Source: DATFKA01 sp042095835 (GTDB lineage Bacteria > Bacteroidota > Bacteroidia > Chitinophagales > Saprospiraceae). Taken from it: 64,000 nt of DNA. Where the stretch lies: assembly GCA_042095835.1 (NCBI GenBank), contig JBELML010000017.1:9587-73586 (forward strand). The letters run 5' to 3'. Positions 9,012-17,883 of this stretch are shown piece by piece. The notes beneath the pieces were generated by a model. It worked only from the letters and a program-made list of their open reading frames with translations, did no database searches and was not told where the DNA came from. The position numbers were made by a program, and so were the translations under genes. The stretch's first letter is position 1; each line of letters starts with the position of its first letter.

Positions 9012-9800
9012 GTTTTGATCAAAAAATTCTAAGGTTCTCGCGAGGTGTTCTTGCCAATAAGACCATTGGTGCCCTCCAGGAAACTCCTCATAAATATGGA
9101 CTATTTCATGGTCGGACAAGGCTTGGTGCAGTTGTCGATTCGCGGACAGTAGAGAATCTTCTAAACCACAATCGAAGCGAATAGCTGGCAGGGCGCTTTT
9201 ATTTTTTATAAAAACATCCAAAACATTTTCGTCATCGAGATTAGTACGGTAGGCAGCAAGTGGTTCTTCTACAAATTGACTCATTTGCGCCAATTTGGTA
9301 ATCGAACTGTGGCCGGAGATAGCCTTAAAGCGATGCGGGTGCTTGCCTCCCATCATCAAAGCGCCATATCCGCCCATAGAAAGCCCGCCTATACAAAAAG
9401 GCGACTCTGTACTAGCTCCAGGTAGGTTTTCTAGGATCGCTTTGGGTACGTCTTCAACAATCCAGTTCTCAAATTTCTGAGTGTGATTAAGATAGCCTGA
9501 GCCATCTCCCCAAAGCCCATCTGAAGGCATGGCTATAATCGCAGGCTGAATCCGTTTACTTTTCATCATCGCGGAGGCCGTGTGGTGTGCACCTCCTTTT
9601 AATGCCCAAGCCCAGGCGCTTCCATAGACACCGTGCAAAAGGATATAGATCGGCAGGTCTGCTAATTCTTGTGTTGCAGAGGGTATAAATAGGCAGATAT
9701 CCCCTCTACCTTGGAGGGCCTTTGACTTCACCGTCATAAACCTTAAACCATCTCTTTCGTAGAGGGAATCAGAAAGTTCTATCGTGCGAAAACTAGCCAT
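9000..9800 (-). CDS. Esterase D-like alpha/beta hydrolase
   Basis: An alpha/beta-hydrolase of the tributyrin esterase/esterase D group. It has the oxyanion region YILLHGVYGSAWAW, the nucleophile elbow GLSMGGYGA, an acid in FDCGLEDSLL and the histidine in FPGGHQWSYW. I took ATG 9800 as start; a TTG at 9821 overlapping the stop of the upstream dehydrogenase (TTGA) is an alternative adding seven residues. Last gene of the P450-ferredoxin-ADH operon. Esterase D/S-formylglutathione hydrolase relatives release formate from thiol-bound formaldehyde adducts, a job that would fit behind a demethylating P450, but ester hydrolysis on a sugar is equally possible. Confidence 0.82.
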   Translation of the reverse strand: MASFRTIELSDSLYERDGLRFMTVKSKALQGRGDICLFIPSATQELADLPIYILLHGVYGSAWAWALKGGAHHTASAMMKSKRIQPAIIAMPSDGLWGDGSGYLNHTQKFENWIVEDVPKAILENLPGASTESPFCIGGLSMGGYGALMMGGKHPHRFKAISGHSSITKLAQMSQFVEEPLAAYRTNLDDENVLDVFIKNKSALPAIRFDCGLEDSLLSANRQLHQALSDHEIVHIYEEFPGGHQWSYWQEHLARTLEFFDQNLLC

Positions 9801-9817
9801 GCTGTAAAGATTTGTGA

Positions 9818-10948
9818 TCAATCAAAAAGGACAACGCTTTTAGCATTACGGCCAGCAAGCAAATCATCGAAGGCTTTATCTAATTCTTCCAGGCGGTAGC
9901 TGCTTGTAATCATCTCCTCTAAAAGGAGGTCTCCTTTGCCGTATAAGTGCATCACTTTAGGAAAGTCAATTTGTGGTCGACATTTGCCATACAATGGATT
10001 GATATAAATTTTATCCCATTCAAACAATCGCATATCAATGCTTATTTCTTCTTCTATACCGCTGACCTGTACCGCTGTACCTGCATTTCTGATCATTGCC
10101 AAAGGGGCAGCACCAAGTGCAGGAATAGCAGTACACTCGAAAGCATAGTCTGCCAAACGACCACCTAGCAGCGTTTTCAATTGCTCCGCTGCTTTAAGCA
10201 GCTCTTCATCTTCTTTTTCTGCACGGATGACATCAGTAGCCCCAAATTGCTTAGCCCATTCTAATTTACGAGGATTGATATCAATCCCTACAATTCTACT
10301 GGCTCCTGAAATCCGACATCCTTGAATCACATTGAGGCCCACTCCTCCACAACCTAAAACTACTGCTGTACTCCCTGCTTGAAAACGTGCCGCATTTACA
10401 ACTGACCCGTAACCGGTCATCACGCCACAACTGACGATAGCGGCGGCAGCGAAGTTAGATGGCTGATCAATTTTTACGACGCCTGCTGCTTTGACGAGCG
10501 CATATTCACTTAATGTTCCAAGATTAAAGGAGCGTACTATATTTTGGCCCTTCCACTTGGAACCTTCCAGATGAGCGTGTCCTGGAGTATAACCATTCCC
10601 TCCCGCTACAACAGGTGAATTGATCTCACAAATATGCTGGTTCCCTTCTTGGCATTGGAAGCAAGTCATACATGGTGTAGCCCAGTTCAAAATAACCGCA
10701 TCTCCTACCTCTACACTCGTCACCCCCAAACCTACCGCTTCAACGATACCTGCGCCTTCGTGCCCCATAACGATAGGTTTCCCCCAGGAAAGAGAGTCAT
10801 AATCAGTATGGCAGATGCCGGCGGCCTTCATTTTGACCAAGACCTCATCGGGTCTAGGAGCCGCTAATTGTATATTATCAATGGTGAAACTCCCCTCTCC
10901 CGTTGCGATGGCACTTTTTACTAATCTTGGCATATTATTCGTATTCAA
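9818..10948 (-). CDS. Zinc alcohol dehydrogenase, class III/formaldehyde-dehydrogenase-like
   Basis: A 376-residue MDR zinc dehydrogenase. Catalytic ligands are in AGICHTD and MGHEGAG, the structural zinc cysteines in CMTCFQCQEGNQHIC, and the NAD-binding glycines in VLGCGGVGLNV. Length and the long insert between the zinc loop and the Rossmann domain match class III (formaldehyde/S-hydroxymethyl-thiol) and mycothiol-dependent dehydrogenases rather than the shorter polyol type at 3457. It sits in a tight operon: 27 bases after the ferredoxin gene and overlapping or abutting the esterase. A formaldehyde- or alcohol-oxidising role downstream of the P450 is my inference. Confidence 0.85.
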   Translation of the reverse strand: MNTNNMPRLVKSAIATGEGSFTIDNIQLAAPRPDEVLVKMKAAGICHTDYDSLSWGKPIVMGHEGAGIVEAVGLGVTSVEVGDAVILNWATPCMTCFQCQEGNQHICEINSPVVAGGNGYTPGHAHLEGSKWKGQNIVRSFNLGTLSEYALVKAAGVVKIDQPSNFAAAAIVSCGVMTGYGSVVNAARFQAGSTAVVLGCGGVGLNVIQGCRISGASRIVGIDINPRKLEWAKQFGATDVIRAEKEDEELLKAAEQLKTLLGGRLADYAFECTAIPALGAAPLAMIRNAGTAVQVSGIEEEISIDMRLFEWDKIYINPLYGKCRPQIDFPKVMHLYGKGDLLLEEMITSSYRLEELDKAFDDLLAGRNAKSVVLFD

Positions 10949-10975
10949 ACAGACTGCAAATATTGAGTTAGTAAA

Positions 10976-11287
10976 TTAGGGATTCACCACTTTTACTACT
11001 ATTCCCTCAATGTGTTCCGAAATAGGTATCTGACAAGCCAAACGACTGAAGGGAATATCTTCTGCATAAAATTCGAGGAGGTCTGTTTCAATTTGACTCG
11101 GCGGATCAAGTTTCGACCAGTAGGCTTCTTCGACTTGTATATGACAAGTGGCACAGGAACATACTCCGCCGCATTCTGCTTCAATCCCTGCAACATCGTG
11201 TTGGGTTGCCAATTCCATCATGGAGCCACTACTTCCTTCGAGCTCTATGGTAGCGCCTTTTTTTGTGATAAAGGTAATTTTGGGCAT
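10976..11287 (-). CDS. 2Fe-2S ferredoxin, adrenodoxin/putidaredoxin type
   Basis: A 103-residue soluble ferredoxin. The four cluster cysteines follow the vertebrate-type pattern: C-x5-C-x2-C in ECGGVCSCATCH, then a distant cysteine in RLACQI. It carries electrons to the P450 encoded 15 bases upstream in the same operon, as putidaredoxin does for P450cam. No ferredoxin reductase gene is present in the window, so the electron donor must be encoded elsewhere. Confidence 0.93.
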   Translation of the reverse strand: MPKITFITKKGATIELEGSSGSMMELATQHDVAGIEAECGGVCSCATCHIQVEEAYWSKLDPPSQIETDLLEFYAEDIPFSRLACQIPISEHIEGIVVKVVNP

Positions 11288-11302
11288 ATCTCTAATTTTG
11301 TA

Positions 11303-12466
11303 TCAGTTATGTGAATATTTCAATCGTACAATCAGTCGTTCAAAGCCTACTTTACGTTGCACAGCACCCCAGGTTTCGATCTTTTCTTCCGCTTCTACTA
11401 TTTCAATCTTCTCTACTTTTTCTATTAAGACTTCCAAAAGCGTTCTTAAAACTTGTCTAGCGTGCGTAGCTCCTAAACATTTATGGTGACTGAAACCAAA
11501 ACCCACGTGCGGATTGATTTTTCTATCTAAAACGACCTCATTTGGCTTTTCAAAAACCTTGGGGTCTCGATTGGCTGAGGCCCAGCATAGAGAAATCCTA
11601 GTATCTGCCGCTACTGCCTGCTCCCCAACTTGTGTATCTTCTGTAGCTACTCTTCCCATGTGGGTTAAAGGGCTAAAATAGCGCACCAATTCTTCAACAG
11701 CACGCCCCATCTTTTCGGGAGCGTCCTTTAATGCGTCCAATGCTTTTGGGTGACTCGAAAAATAAGCAATGGTATTGGTAATCGCGTTAATCACGGTATC
11801 GCGTCCACCAGCGAAGGTGAGATTCATGACCCCTTTAATTTCTTCCCGACTTAGTTTTCGTCCCTGAAAATCTAATGCTAGCAATATTGAAAATAAATCA
11901 TCTCCTGGTTTTTCTATAGCCTGGTCGATGGCTTGGTCGAGGTAATCATCAAGGGTATTGGCTTTGCCATCATCTAAGGCTGTTTCTTCACTTCTAAAAA
12001 CGTGGGTACCCCAAGAAATCCAAATGTCCGCTTCTTCAATTGGCATATTTAGCAATAAGGTCAGTGCCTTAGATTGTATCGGCAAGGCAAGCATTCTTAC
12101 AACTTCGAGCTGATCAAGGTTTTTAGCTCCTTGAAACGCCTCCTCTAATTGTGTTTTTAAAGCTGCTTGATAGCTTTGCTCATTTGGTCTCTTAAACCAA
12201 GCTTCTAAAAGAGAGCGATAGGCACCATGCATAGGAGGATCTACCTCAAAAGGTATTTGCCGAGTCGACCGTATATTAACTTCTGATGGAACAACGATAC
12301 GTCCTGGTTGTGCCGCGGATTGGAAAGTTTTCCAATTGTGGGCACATTTACGTACCTCTTTATGTCCTAGTACCATGAGCACAGGATCATTTTGGTCATC
12401 AATGGGATGTACACCTGCTTGCTCTCGAATGGCGCCGAAAGCGTCTGAAAATTCACTTTTTTCCAT
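11303..12466 (-). CDS. Cytochrome P450 monooxygenase
   Basis: A 387-residue soluble bacterial P450. The I-helix oxygen-binding motif is FAGGRDTV, the K-helix ExxR is EELVR, and the heme loop is FGFSHHKCLG with thiolate Cys330. First gene of the operon P450-ferredoxin-ADH-esterase, transcribed divergently from an AraC regulator. In marine Bacteroidota, CYP236A-type P450s with ferredoxin and a zinc ADH demethylate 6-O-methyl-galactose from red-algal porphyran, giving formaldehyde. The same gene neighbourhood and the nearby sulfatase suggest a similar role here. The substrate is not provable from sequence. Confidence 0.93.
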   Translation of the reverse strand: MEKSEFSDAFGAIREQAGVHPIDDQNDPVLMVLGHKEVRKCAHNWKTFQSAAQPGRIVVPSEVNIRSTRQIPFEVDPPMHGAYRSLLEAWFKRPNEQSYQAALKTQLEEAFQGAKNLDQLEVVRMLALPIQSKALTLLLNMPIEEADIWISWGTHVFRSEETALDDGKANTLDDYLDQAIDQAIEKPGDDLFSILLALDFQGRKLSREEIKGVMNLTFAGGRDTVINAITNTIAYFSSHPKALDALKDAPEKMGRAVEELVRYFSPLTHMGRVATEDTQVGEQAVAADTRISLCWASANRDPKVFEKPNEVVLDRKINPHVGFGFSHHKCLGATHARQVLRTLLEVLIEKVEKIEIVEAEEKIETWGAVQRKVGFERLIVRLKYSHN

Positions 12467-12600
12467 GTTAGCCTAAGCTTGGTTGAAGATCAAATTTCGG
12501 AAATCTTTAGTCCTTATGGATAAAGTATTTTGTCTTAAAAGTTAACTATCTTGACTATAATATCCTAATTACCTACATTTCAATACAAAATAAGCAACTA

Positions 12601-13440
12601 TTGAAGCCTGTCCTAGAAAGAATAAATCTTGACCATACCCGATCTATTCATGCTTTTCATCATGATGAAAAGCACTTTGAAACGCCTTGGCATATTCATC
12701 CGCAATTAGAGCTCACCTATATTTCCGAAAGTGTAGGCACCAAATTTATTGGGGATTATGTAGGTTCTTATCAAACTGGGGAATTGGTGCTTTTAGCAGG
12801 AAACTTACCCCATTATTGGAAAAATATCGCTTCAGTAACACAAAATGCTAAATCGACAGTCATCCAATGGAATCAGGGCATTTTTTCTAATAGTCCAGAA
12901 CTCAAGTCCGTTTATGTCCTTTTAAAAAAGGCGAAACGTGGTCTCTTATTTGATCACAAGCATACCAAAAAGATTGTCCTAAAAGTCCTTCAATTACCCG
13001 CTTTTTCGGGATCACACTTATACCTCAGGTTGCTAGAAGTACTGGTCATTTTAGCTGAAACACCCTCAATTCCACTATCCAAAAAGTCATTTAATACAGT
13101 TATTCCTGACTTGCATGAGCAGCGGATTTCCCTGGTTTATGAATATGTAGAAGGTCATTATCATCAAAAAATTCGCTTAGAAGATCTTGGTCAATTATTA
13201 AATATGTCTGAGCAATCTTTCTCTAGGTTTTTCAGCCAATTAATGGGCAAACCATTTTTCACCTTTTTGAATGAATATAGGATTAATATAGCCGTACGGA
13301 TGCTATTGGATACGGATAGGTCCGTTGCAGAAGTTGGCTATGCCTGCGGGTATGAATCTCTTCCCTTTTTTCATAAACAATTCAATAAACTGAAAGAGGC
13401 CACTCCTGGAAAATTCAGAAAAAGGTATCGTAAGCTATAA
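12601..13440 (+). CDS. AraC-family transcriptional regulator
   Basis: A 279-residue regulator starting at TTG 12601; no earlier in-frame ATG exists after the upstream stop. The N-terminal cupin sensor is recognisable (ETPWHIHPQLELTYI and LLAGNLPHYWKN). The C-terminal double helix-turn-helix (LEDLGQLLNMSEQSFSRFF, then VAEVGYACGYESLPFFHKQF, ending TPGKFRKRYR) is canonical AraC/XylS. It is divergent from the P450 operon with 134 bases between the starts, so it probably senses a sugar or derivative and switches on that operon. Confidence 0.9.
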   Translation: MKPVLERINLDHTRSIHAFHHDEKHFETPWHIHPQLELTYISESVGTKFIGDYVGSYQTGELVLLAGNLPHYWKNIASVTQNAKSTVIQWNQGIFSNSPELKSVYVLLKKAKRGLLFDHKHTKKIVLKVLQLPAFSGSHLYLRLLEVLVILAETPSIPLSKKSFNTVIPDLHEQRISLVYEYVEGHYHQKIRLEDLGQLLNMSEQSFSRFFSQLMGKPFFTFLNEYRINIAVRMLLDTDRSVAEVGYACGYESLPFFHKQFNKLKEATPGKFRKRYRKL

Positions 13441-13446
13441 AAAGTG

Positions 13447-13476
13447 AATGAGCCTTTAGCAAGCTAAAGACTCATT
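13447..13476. terminator. Hairpin between convergent AraC and ThuA genes
   Basis: Inverted repeat AATGAG-c-CTTTAGC / GCTAAAG-a-CTCATT with one mismatch and a two-base core, directly after the AraC stop codon and before the end of the convergent ThuA gene. Likely transcription end for the AraC gene. Confidence 0.55.
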
Positions 13477-13511
13477 TCAGAACAATTTCCCTATGATAAA
13501 TACTGTAATTA

Positions 13512-16500
13512 TTACATGGAATCTCCTAGAGGCGTATTACTGAAGTACATGGAAATCAAAGCCGTTACTGGCTTTTCTCCATCATTTTTAAACTTGACAT
13601 AAAAATCGTGTACTCCTTTTACTCCAGGTAGATTGGTTTCTATTTCTTCCATCCCAAAATCGGCAAGATTGGTCTTGATTGGCAATTCTACAACGGCCTC
13701 ACTGTCTGGATCATCTAGATGGATGCTCATGGTACCACCAGAGAAAAACGGCCCTGCTTTAGCGATCTCAAAACGAATGGCTTCTACCCCTGTAAAATCA
13801 ATTTGATTGTAGGTAACTACTCCATCGCTCATCCCAATGACTAGTTCCATTTCTTCCTTAAACATACCTTGAGACATTTCAGGATCAACCTTAAATTTCT
13901 GTGCTTTCAGGATTTCGCTATATTCTGCTGCCAACATCTTTGGATAACGCAATACGACTACCTCCCGAGCTGTAAGTGGTCCAATCTGATCTCCACCTTT
14001 ATCACGGTAAGAAGCCGTCAAAATATACTTCCCTTCGGTATTGCCTGATTGGTGTTGATTAAAGGTATAAGCGCCTTTAGCAGGCATTGTTGCTAAAGGG
14101 GCATCACTACTTAAAGATAAAATATACTTGGCCATTTGCTGTGCCTCACTTTGCGACAATTGTGGGTGTGCAGCCATAACCGTTTCGCCCCAGACACCGC
14201 CACCGCCATTAATAATTTTACTCGCTAAATAGACCTCTGCCTTCGCATCGCCTACATATTTCTTAGCGATCTCCAAGTAATTAGGTCCTACCGAGGCCAC
14301 ATCCATTTGGTGGCAAGTAGCACAATCCGAACCATCCATTAGCTGCTTTCCTAATGCAAAACCAGATGCCTCTTGCATTGCCTTATGTCCCAAGGCACTC
14401 ATATTAGCGTCATAGCCTCGCTCTAAGTGATCGATACTGACAACTACTTGATTGGGGCTAATTCCGCTGCCTAGACGGCCATCTTCTTTATCAGAGACGG
14501 AAACCTCATAAGCCAGTTTTTGATTATCCCAATAGAAGCTTCGATTGCCTACAAAGTCCCATTTTATTTCAGGCAGCTCGTTCCCCACCAAAATTTCTGT
14601 TTTAGACGTTGACTGCTCTCCAGAAGGATCTGCCACCACAAGTGTGACTTCATATTTCCCAGCTTTATCAAAAGTAAAAGTTGGGTTCTCTTCAGTTGAT
14701 TGTGGTTTATCGCTATCTCCATAATACCAGGCATAAGACAAAGCATCACCATCAAAGTCTTTTGACTCAGAAGTGAAGGCCACTTCTAGTGGTGCGGCTC
14801 CAACTGTTTTACTAGCTGCCATTTGGGCCAATGGCTTGCGATTTCCTGCCGTGTATTTTAGGTGAACCAGTCTAGCGTCTGGGTTTTCGGAGAACCAAAC
14901 TGTTCCATATTCAAGCAAATACATATCGCCGTTTGGTCCAAAAATGATATCTGTCGGATTACTGAATTTAAAGCTTGGTAAAAAGCGATCCATACGCACA
15001 AAGTCTCCATTTTCATCCATTGTGACGTTCATGATCCAGCCCCGCATCCAATCATAGGTGAATAGTTTTCCATCATAGTAATCTGGAAAACGGCCATCAT
15101 TTTCTGGATAATCCTCTTTGTAGAAAACAGGTCCAGCCATTGCATTACGGCCACCATCTCCTACTAATGGGAACTCATCAGAAGCACCATATGGATAGTA
15201 AATATATGCGGGTTGGGCAGGAGGCAGGTTTTGTGCTCCTGTATTATTAGGCGACTGATTTATTGGTTTTTCTTGATCGTGGGGATCATAAGAGACCTGA
15301 GTAGCAAAGTCGTATTTATTGTAGGGCTTATTATCTGCAATGAAATAGGGCCAACCAAAGAATCCTGCCTGTCTTGCTTGGTTAACTTCATCATGTCCTT
15401 TTGGGCCTCTTCCTAAGCTATCCGTTCCTGCATCTGGGCCTACATCTCCCCAGTAGAGCCATCCATTGCGTTGATCTACCGCGATACGGAAGGGATTACG
15501 GCAGCCCATTACGTAAATTTCCGGACGACCCTCCTCTTTATTCGAAAATAAATTGCCTTCAGGAATACTATAAGAACCATCCGCTTCAGGTTTGATTCTC
15601 AAGACCTTACCACGTAAATCATTAGTATTGGCAGCAGATTTTTGCGCATCCCAAGGGCTACGACCAGGTTGTTCATCACTTGGAGAAAAGCCGTCAGAGG
15701 CGTGTGGATTTGTATTATCTCCAGTAGCAATAAATAAATTGCCATTGGGTCCAAATTCAATGCTACCAGCGGAATGACAACATTCATCTCTTTGGGTAGC
15801 AATTTTTAATAACAACTTTTTTGAATCCATATCAAGAGAGCGGTAATTTTCCGCCATTGTAAACCTTGACACGTGCTGCTCTGATTCGGTAGGATCAGAA
15901 TGGAATAGATAAATCCAACGGTTGTTTTCAAAATCAGGATCCAGAGCTAGACCCAATAGACCATCTTCCAATTCACTGAAAACTTCTAGTTTCTGGATTT
16001 CAGTTGTTCCTTCAACTTCAGGGTCATAGATTTTAATCTCACCATGACGTTGAATATAGATCAACTTTCCATCTGGGAGCATCTCTAGCTCCATCGGCTC
16101 GTTCAAACCAGCTTCTAGTACTATTTTCTCAAACCTATTCTCTTCTGGAGCAACATTCGCATTATTGAAGTTAACGCGCACGGCTGGACCTGCGGCGTAA
16201 TTAATACCCCCTAAAAGGTGCTTCAAGAAATCTGGACTACTGAAGGTCTCAGGAGTGTGCCCTTTCCCTGTGTACCAAGAGCGTCCACCGTCGAACTCAT
16301 GATACCAGGCAATCGGATGATTTTCACCATTCGTTCCTCCTTCATAAGTAGATTCATCCAAGTTTAAGAGTACATTGATATGAGATTGGATGTCTTTGTA
16401 ATTGTACCATTCATCTGTAGTCTCCCATCTATCTGGCAAGTGCTTTGTAGAGATATGAGTCTTATCAATCCTATCAATTCCCGCTCCAAACACATTGGGA

Positions 16501-16922
16501 TCATTTGGATGGCTACTAAAATAAGCGCCTACCAGTCGCCCATACCATGGCCAATCATACTCTGTATCAGCTGCAGCGTGTATACCTACGAAGCCTCCAC
16601 CTGCTTGGATAAAGCGGTTGAATTCTAGTTGCTGTGCTTCGTTGAGGATATTTCCAGTGGTGTTTAGAAAAATAACGACATTGTAATCCTTGAGGATGTC
16701 TTCCTGGAACATTTCAGCATTTTCGGTAGTATCTACTCGAAAACCGTGCTTTTTGCCCAGTTCCATGATCGCTATTTGACCAGCTTCAATTGATTCGTGA
16801 CGGAATTGCTCGGTTTTAGAAAAAACAAGGACGGAAACAAAACGCTCCTTGGCAAAGAAAAAGCGATAAGCCAAGAAAGCTACTACGGCAAAGATACCTA
16901 AGCCGATCAAAACTCTTTTCAT
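13512..16922 (-). CDS. ThuA / PQQ-type sugar dehydrogenase / PKD / cytochrome c multidomain protein
   Basis: About 1136 residues from ATG 16922 (MKRVLIGLG), preferred to the longer 16979 frame because it begins at an N-terminal membrane anchor or signal (LIGLGIFAVVAFLAYRFFF). Domains in order: a ThuA-like (trehalose-utilisation, class I amidotransferase-like) domain with FVGIHAAADTEYDWPWYG; a six-bladed propeller of the soluble glucose/sorbosone dehydrogenase type (GLLGLALDPDFENNRWIYLF); a PKD domain (DFDGDALSYAWYYGD); a monohaem cytochrome c (CATCH); and a C-terminal CBM6-like beta domain. This fusion is widespread in Bacteroidota and is thought to oxidise sugars at the cell envelope. Two operator-like palindromes lie directly upstream. 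Confidence 0.88.
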   Translation of the reverse strand: MKRVLIGLGIFAVVAFLAYRFFFAKERFVSVLVFSKTEQFRHESIEAGQIAIMELGKKHGFRVDTTENAEMFQEDILKDYNVVIFLNTTGNILNEAQQLEFNRFIQAGGGFVGIHAAADTEYDWPWYGRLVGAYFSSHPNDPNVFGAGIDRIDKTHISTKHLPDRWETTDEWYNYKDIQSHINVLLNLDESTYEGGTNGENHPIAWYHEFDGGRSWYTGKGHTPETFSSPDFLKHLLGGINYAAGPAVRVNFNNANVAPEENRFEKIVLEAGLNEPMELEMLPDGKLIYIQRHGEIKIYDPEVEGTTEIQKLEVFSELEDGLLGLALDPDFENNRWIYLFHSDPTESEQHVSRFTMAENYRSLDMDSKKLLLKIATQRDECCHSAGSIEFGPNGNLFIATGDNTNPHASDGFSPSDEQPGRSPWDAQKSAANTNDLRGKVLRIKPEADGSYSIPEGNLFSNKEEGRPEIYVMGCRNPFRIAVDQRNGWLYWGDVGPDAGTDSLGRGPKGHDEVNQARQAGFFGWPYFIADNKPYNKYDFATQVSYDPHDQEKPINQSPNNTGAQNLPPAQPAYIYYPYGASDEFPLVGDGGRNAMAGPVFYKEDYPENDGRFPDYYDGKLFTYDWMRGWIMNVTMDENGDFVRMDRFLPSFKFSNPTDIIFGPNGDMYLLEYGTVWFSENPDARLVHLKYTAGNRKPLAQMAASKTVGAAPLEVAFTSESKDFDGDALSYAWYYGDSDKPQSTEENPTFTFDKAGKYEVTLVVADPSGEQSTSKTEILVGNELPEIKWDFVGNRSFYWDNQKLAYEVSVSDKEDGRLGSGISPNQVVVSIDHLERGYDANMSALGHKAMQEASGFALGKQLMDGSDCATCHQMDVASVGPNYLEIAKKYVGDAKAEVYLASKIINGGGGVWGETVMAAHPQLSQSEAQQMAKYILSLSSDAPLATMPAKGAYTFNQHQSGNTEGKYILTASYRDKGGDQIGPLTAREVVVLRYPKMLAAEYSEILKAQKFKVDPEMSQGMFKEEMELVIGMSDGVVTYNQIDFTGVEAIRFEIAKAGPFFSGGTMSIHLDDPDSEAVVELPIKTNLADFGMEEIETNLPGVKGVHDFYVKFKNDGEKPVTALISMYFSNTPLGDSM

Positions 16923-16952
16923 AATTATTTGGATGAATTTAGTATAGTTCTC

Positions 16953-16969
16953 TGTGTAAAATCTACACA
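16953..16969. promoter_or_regulatory. Operator palindrome 1, upstream of the ThuA gene
   Basis: A perfect palindrome, TGTGTA-AAATC-TACACA, lies 31 to 47 bases before the ThuA start codon. Read on the minus strand its core TAGATTTT resembles the Bacteroidota -7 element TAnnTTTG. The same 15-base core (GTGTAAAATCTACAC) recurs before the sugar kinase at 32480. The adjacent divergent gene encodes an NrtR-type regulator, the natural candidate for binding here. Confidence 0.7.
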
Positions 16970-16989
16970 ATATAATCAAAGTTTAGCTT

Positions 16990-17006
16990 TGCGTAAAAAA
17001 TACACA
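16990..17006. promoter_or_regulatory. Operator palindrome 2, imperfect copy
   Basis: TGCGTA-AAAAA-TACACA, one mismatch from a perfect palindrome, with the same half-site length and 5-base centre as the first copy and starting 37 bases from it. It overlaps TAGCTTTG (16984-16991), a match to the TAnnTTTG -7 element facing the regulator gene. Suggests that the regulator controls itself as well as the ThuA gene. Confidence 0.5.
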
Positions 17007-17139
17007 ATAAATTTTTATATTGTGTCCGACAATTTGACGAGATAAATCTCTTTATTGTTTACTAAAACCATAGATTATTCTTTCTAAGAGCCAGCCAAAA
17101 TTAGTTGAAAAGCACCTCCAGGAATTAGCAAAGGGCCTA

Positions 17140-17859
17140 ATGCCTCAATTATCCATTGATTGTGTCATCTTTAGCTATCATGAAGGGAAACTAAAGGTTT
17201 TAGTTTTGAAAATACTTCACCATGAGCTGCGCTGCTTACCCAGTGGCTTCATTTTCAAAGATGAGGATATCGATCAAGCTGCTTTGAGAAACCTCAAGGA
17301 GCGGACAGGTCTGGAGGAGTTGTTCCTACAACAATTCCATACTTTTGGAAAAGCGAAAAGGTATTTTCCTGATCAGGTACAAAGCATTGTAGATAGTCTA
17401 GGTATCGGCCCCGAGCATGCTCAATGGTTTTTTCAGCGCTTCGTTACCGTTGGCTATTACTCCTTAGTGAGGCTGGAGGAAGTAGAACCCAAAGTTGACC
17501 TTTTTACAGATGGCTTTGATTGGGTAGATGTAGCGGCTTTACCACCTTTAATCATGGATCATCAAGAGATGATCTTGAAGGCTAAAACCTTTTTAAAAGG
17601 AGCCTTGCATACCCAACCAGTAGCGCTCCAATTGTTACCTCCATCCTTTACCCTACCGGAACTGCAAAGGCTTTATGAAATCATTTTAGATCGAAGCATT
17701 GATCGCCGAAATTTTCGCAAAAAAATATTGGCTACCAAAACCCTTATTCCGCTGGATCAACAACGGAAAACAGCTGGTCATCGGGCTCCCAATCTTTATC
17801 AGTTTGACAAAGAAGTCTATTTGAATTCTTTAGGTGAAAAATCAAAACTTGGTTTTTAA
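17140..17859 (+). CDS. NrtR-type transcriptional regulator (degenerate NUDIX sensor plus winged helix)
   Basis: A 239-residue protein with an N-terminal NUDIX fold and a C-terminal winged-helix DNA-binding domain (LPELQRLYEIILDRSIDRRN followed by FRKKILATKTLI), the layout of NrtR and of the arabinose regulator AraR of Bacteroidota. The Nudix box at residues 36-58 keeps G36, E42, R50 and E54, but two catalytic glutamates are replaced (N51 and R55), so it should bind rather than hydrolyse a nucleotide-sugar-like ligand. Divergent from the ThuA gene with two palindromic operators between. Probable repressor of sugar-related genes, including the kinase at 31595. Confidence 0.87.
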   Translation: MPQLSIDCVIFSYHEGKLKVLVLKILHHELRCLPSGFIFKDEDIDQAALRNLKERTGLEELFLQQFHTFGKAKRYFPDQVQSIVDSLGIGPEHAQWFFQRFVTVGYYSLVRLEEVEPKVDLFTDGFDWVDVAALPPLIMDHQEMILKAKTFLKGALHTQPVALQLLPPSFTLPELQRLYEIILDRSIDRRNFRKKILATKTLIPLDQQRKTAGHRAPNLYQFDKEVYLNSLGEKSKLGF

Positions 17860-17883
17860 TCCACTGTAGTTTAGGTTAATGAT

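Noticed and set aside
9821..9821. TTG start for the esterase overlapping the dehydrogenase stop
   Set aside because: Possible, but the ATG at 9800 leaves a complete alpha/beta-hydrolase and was preferred.
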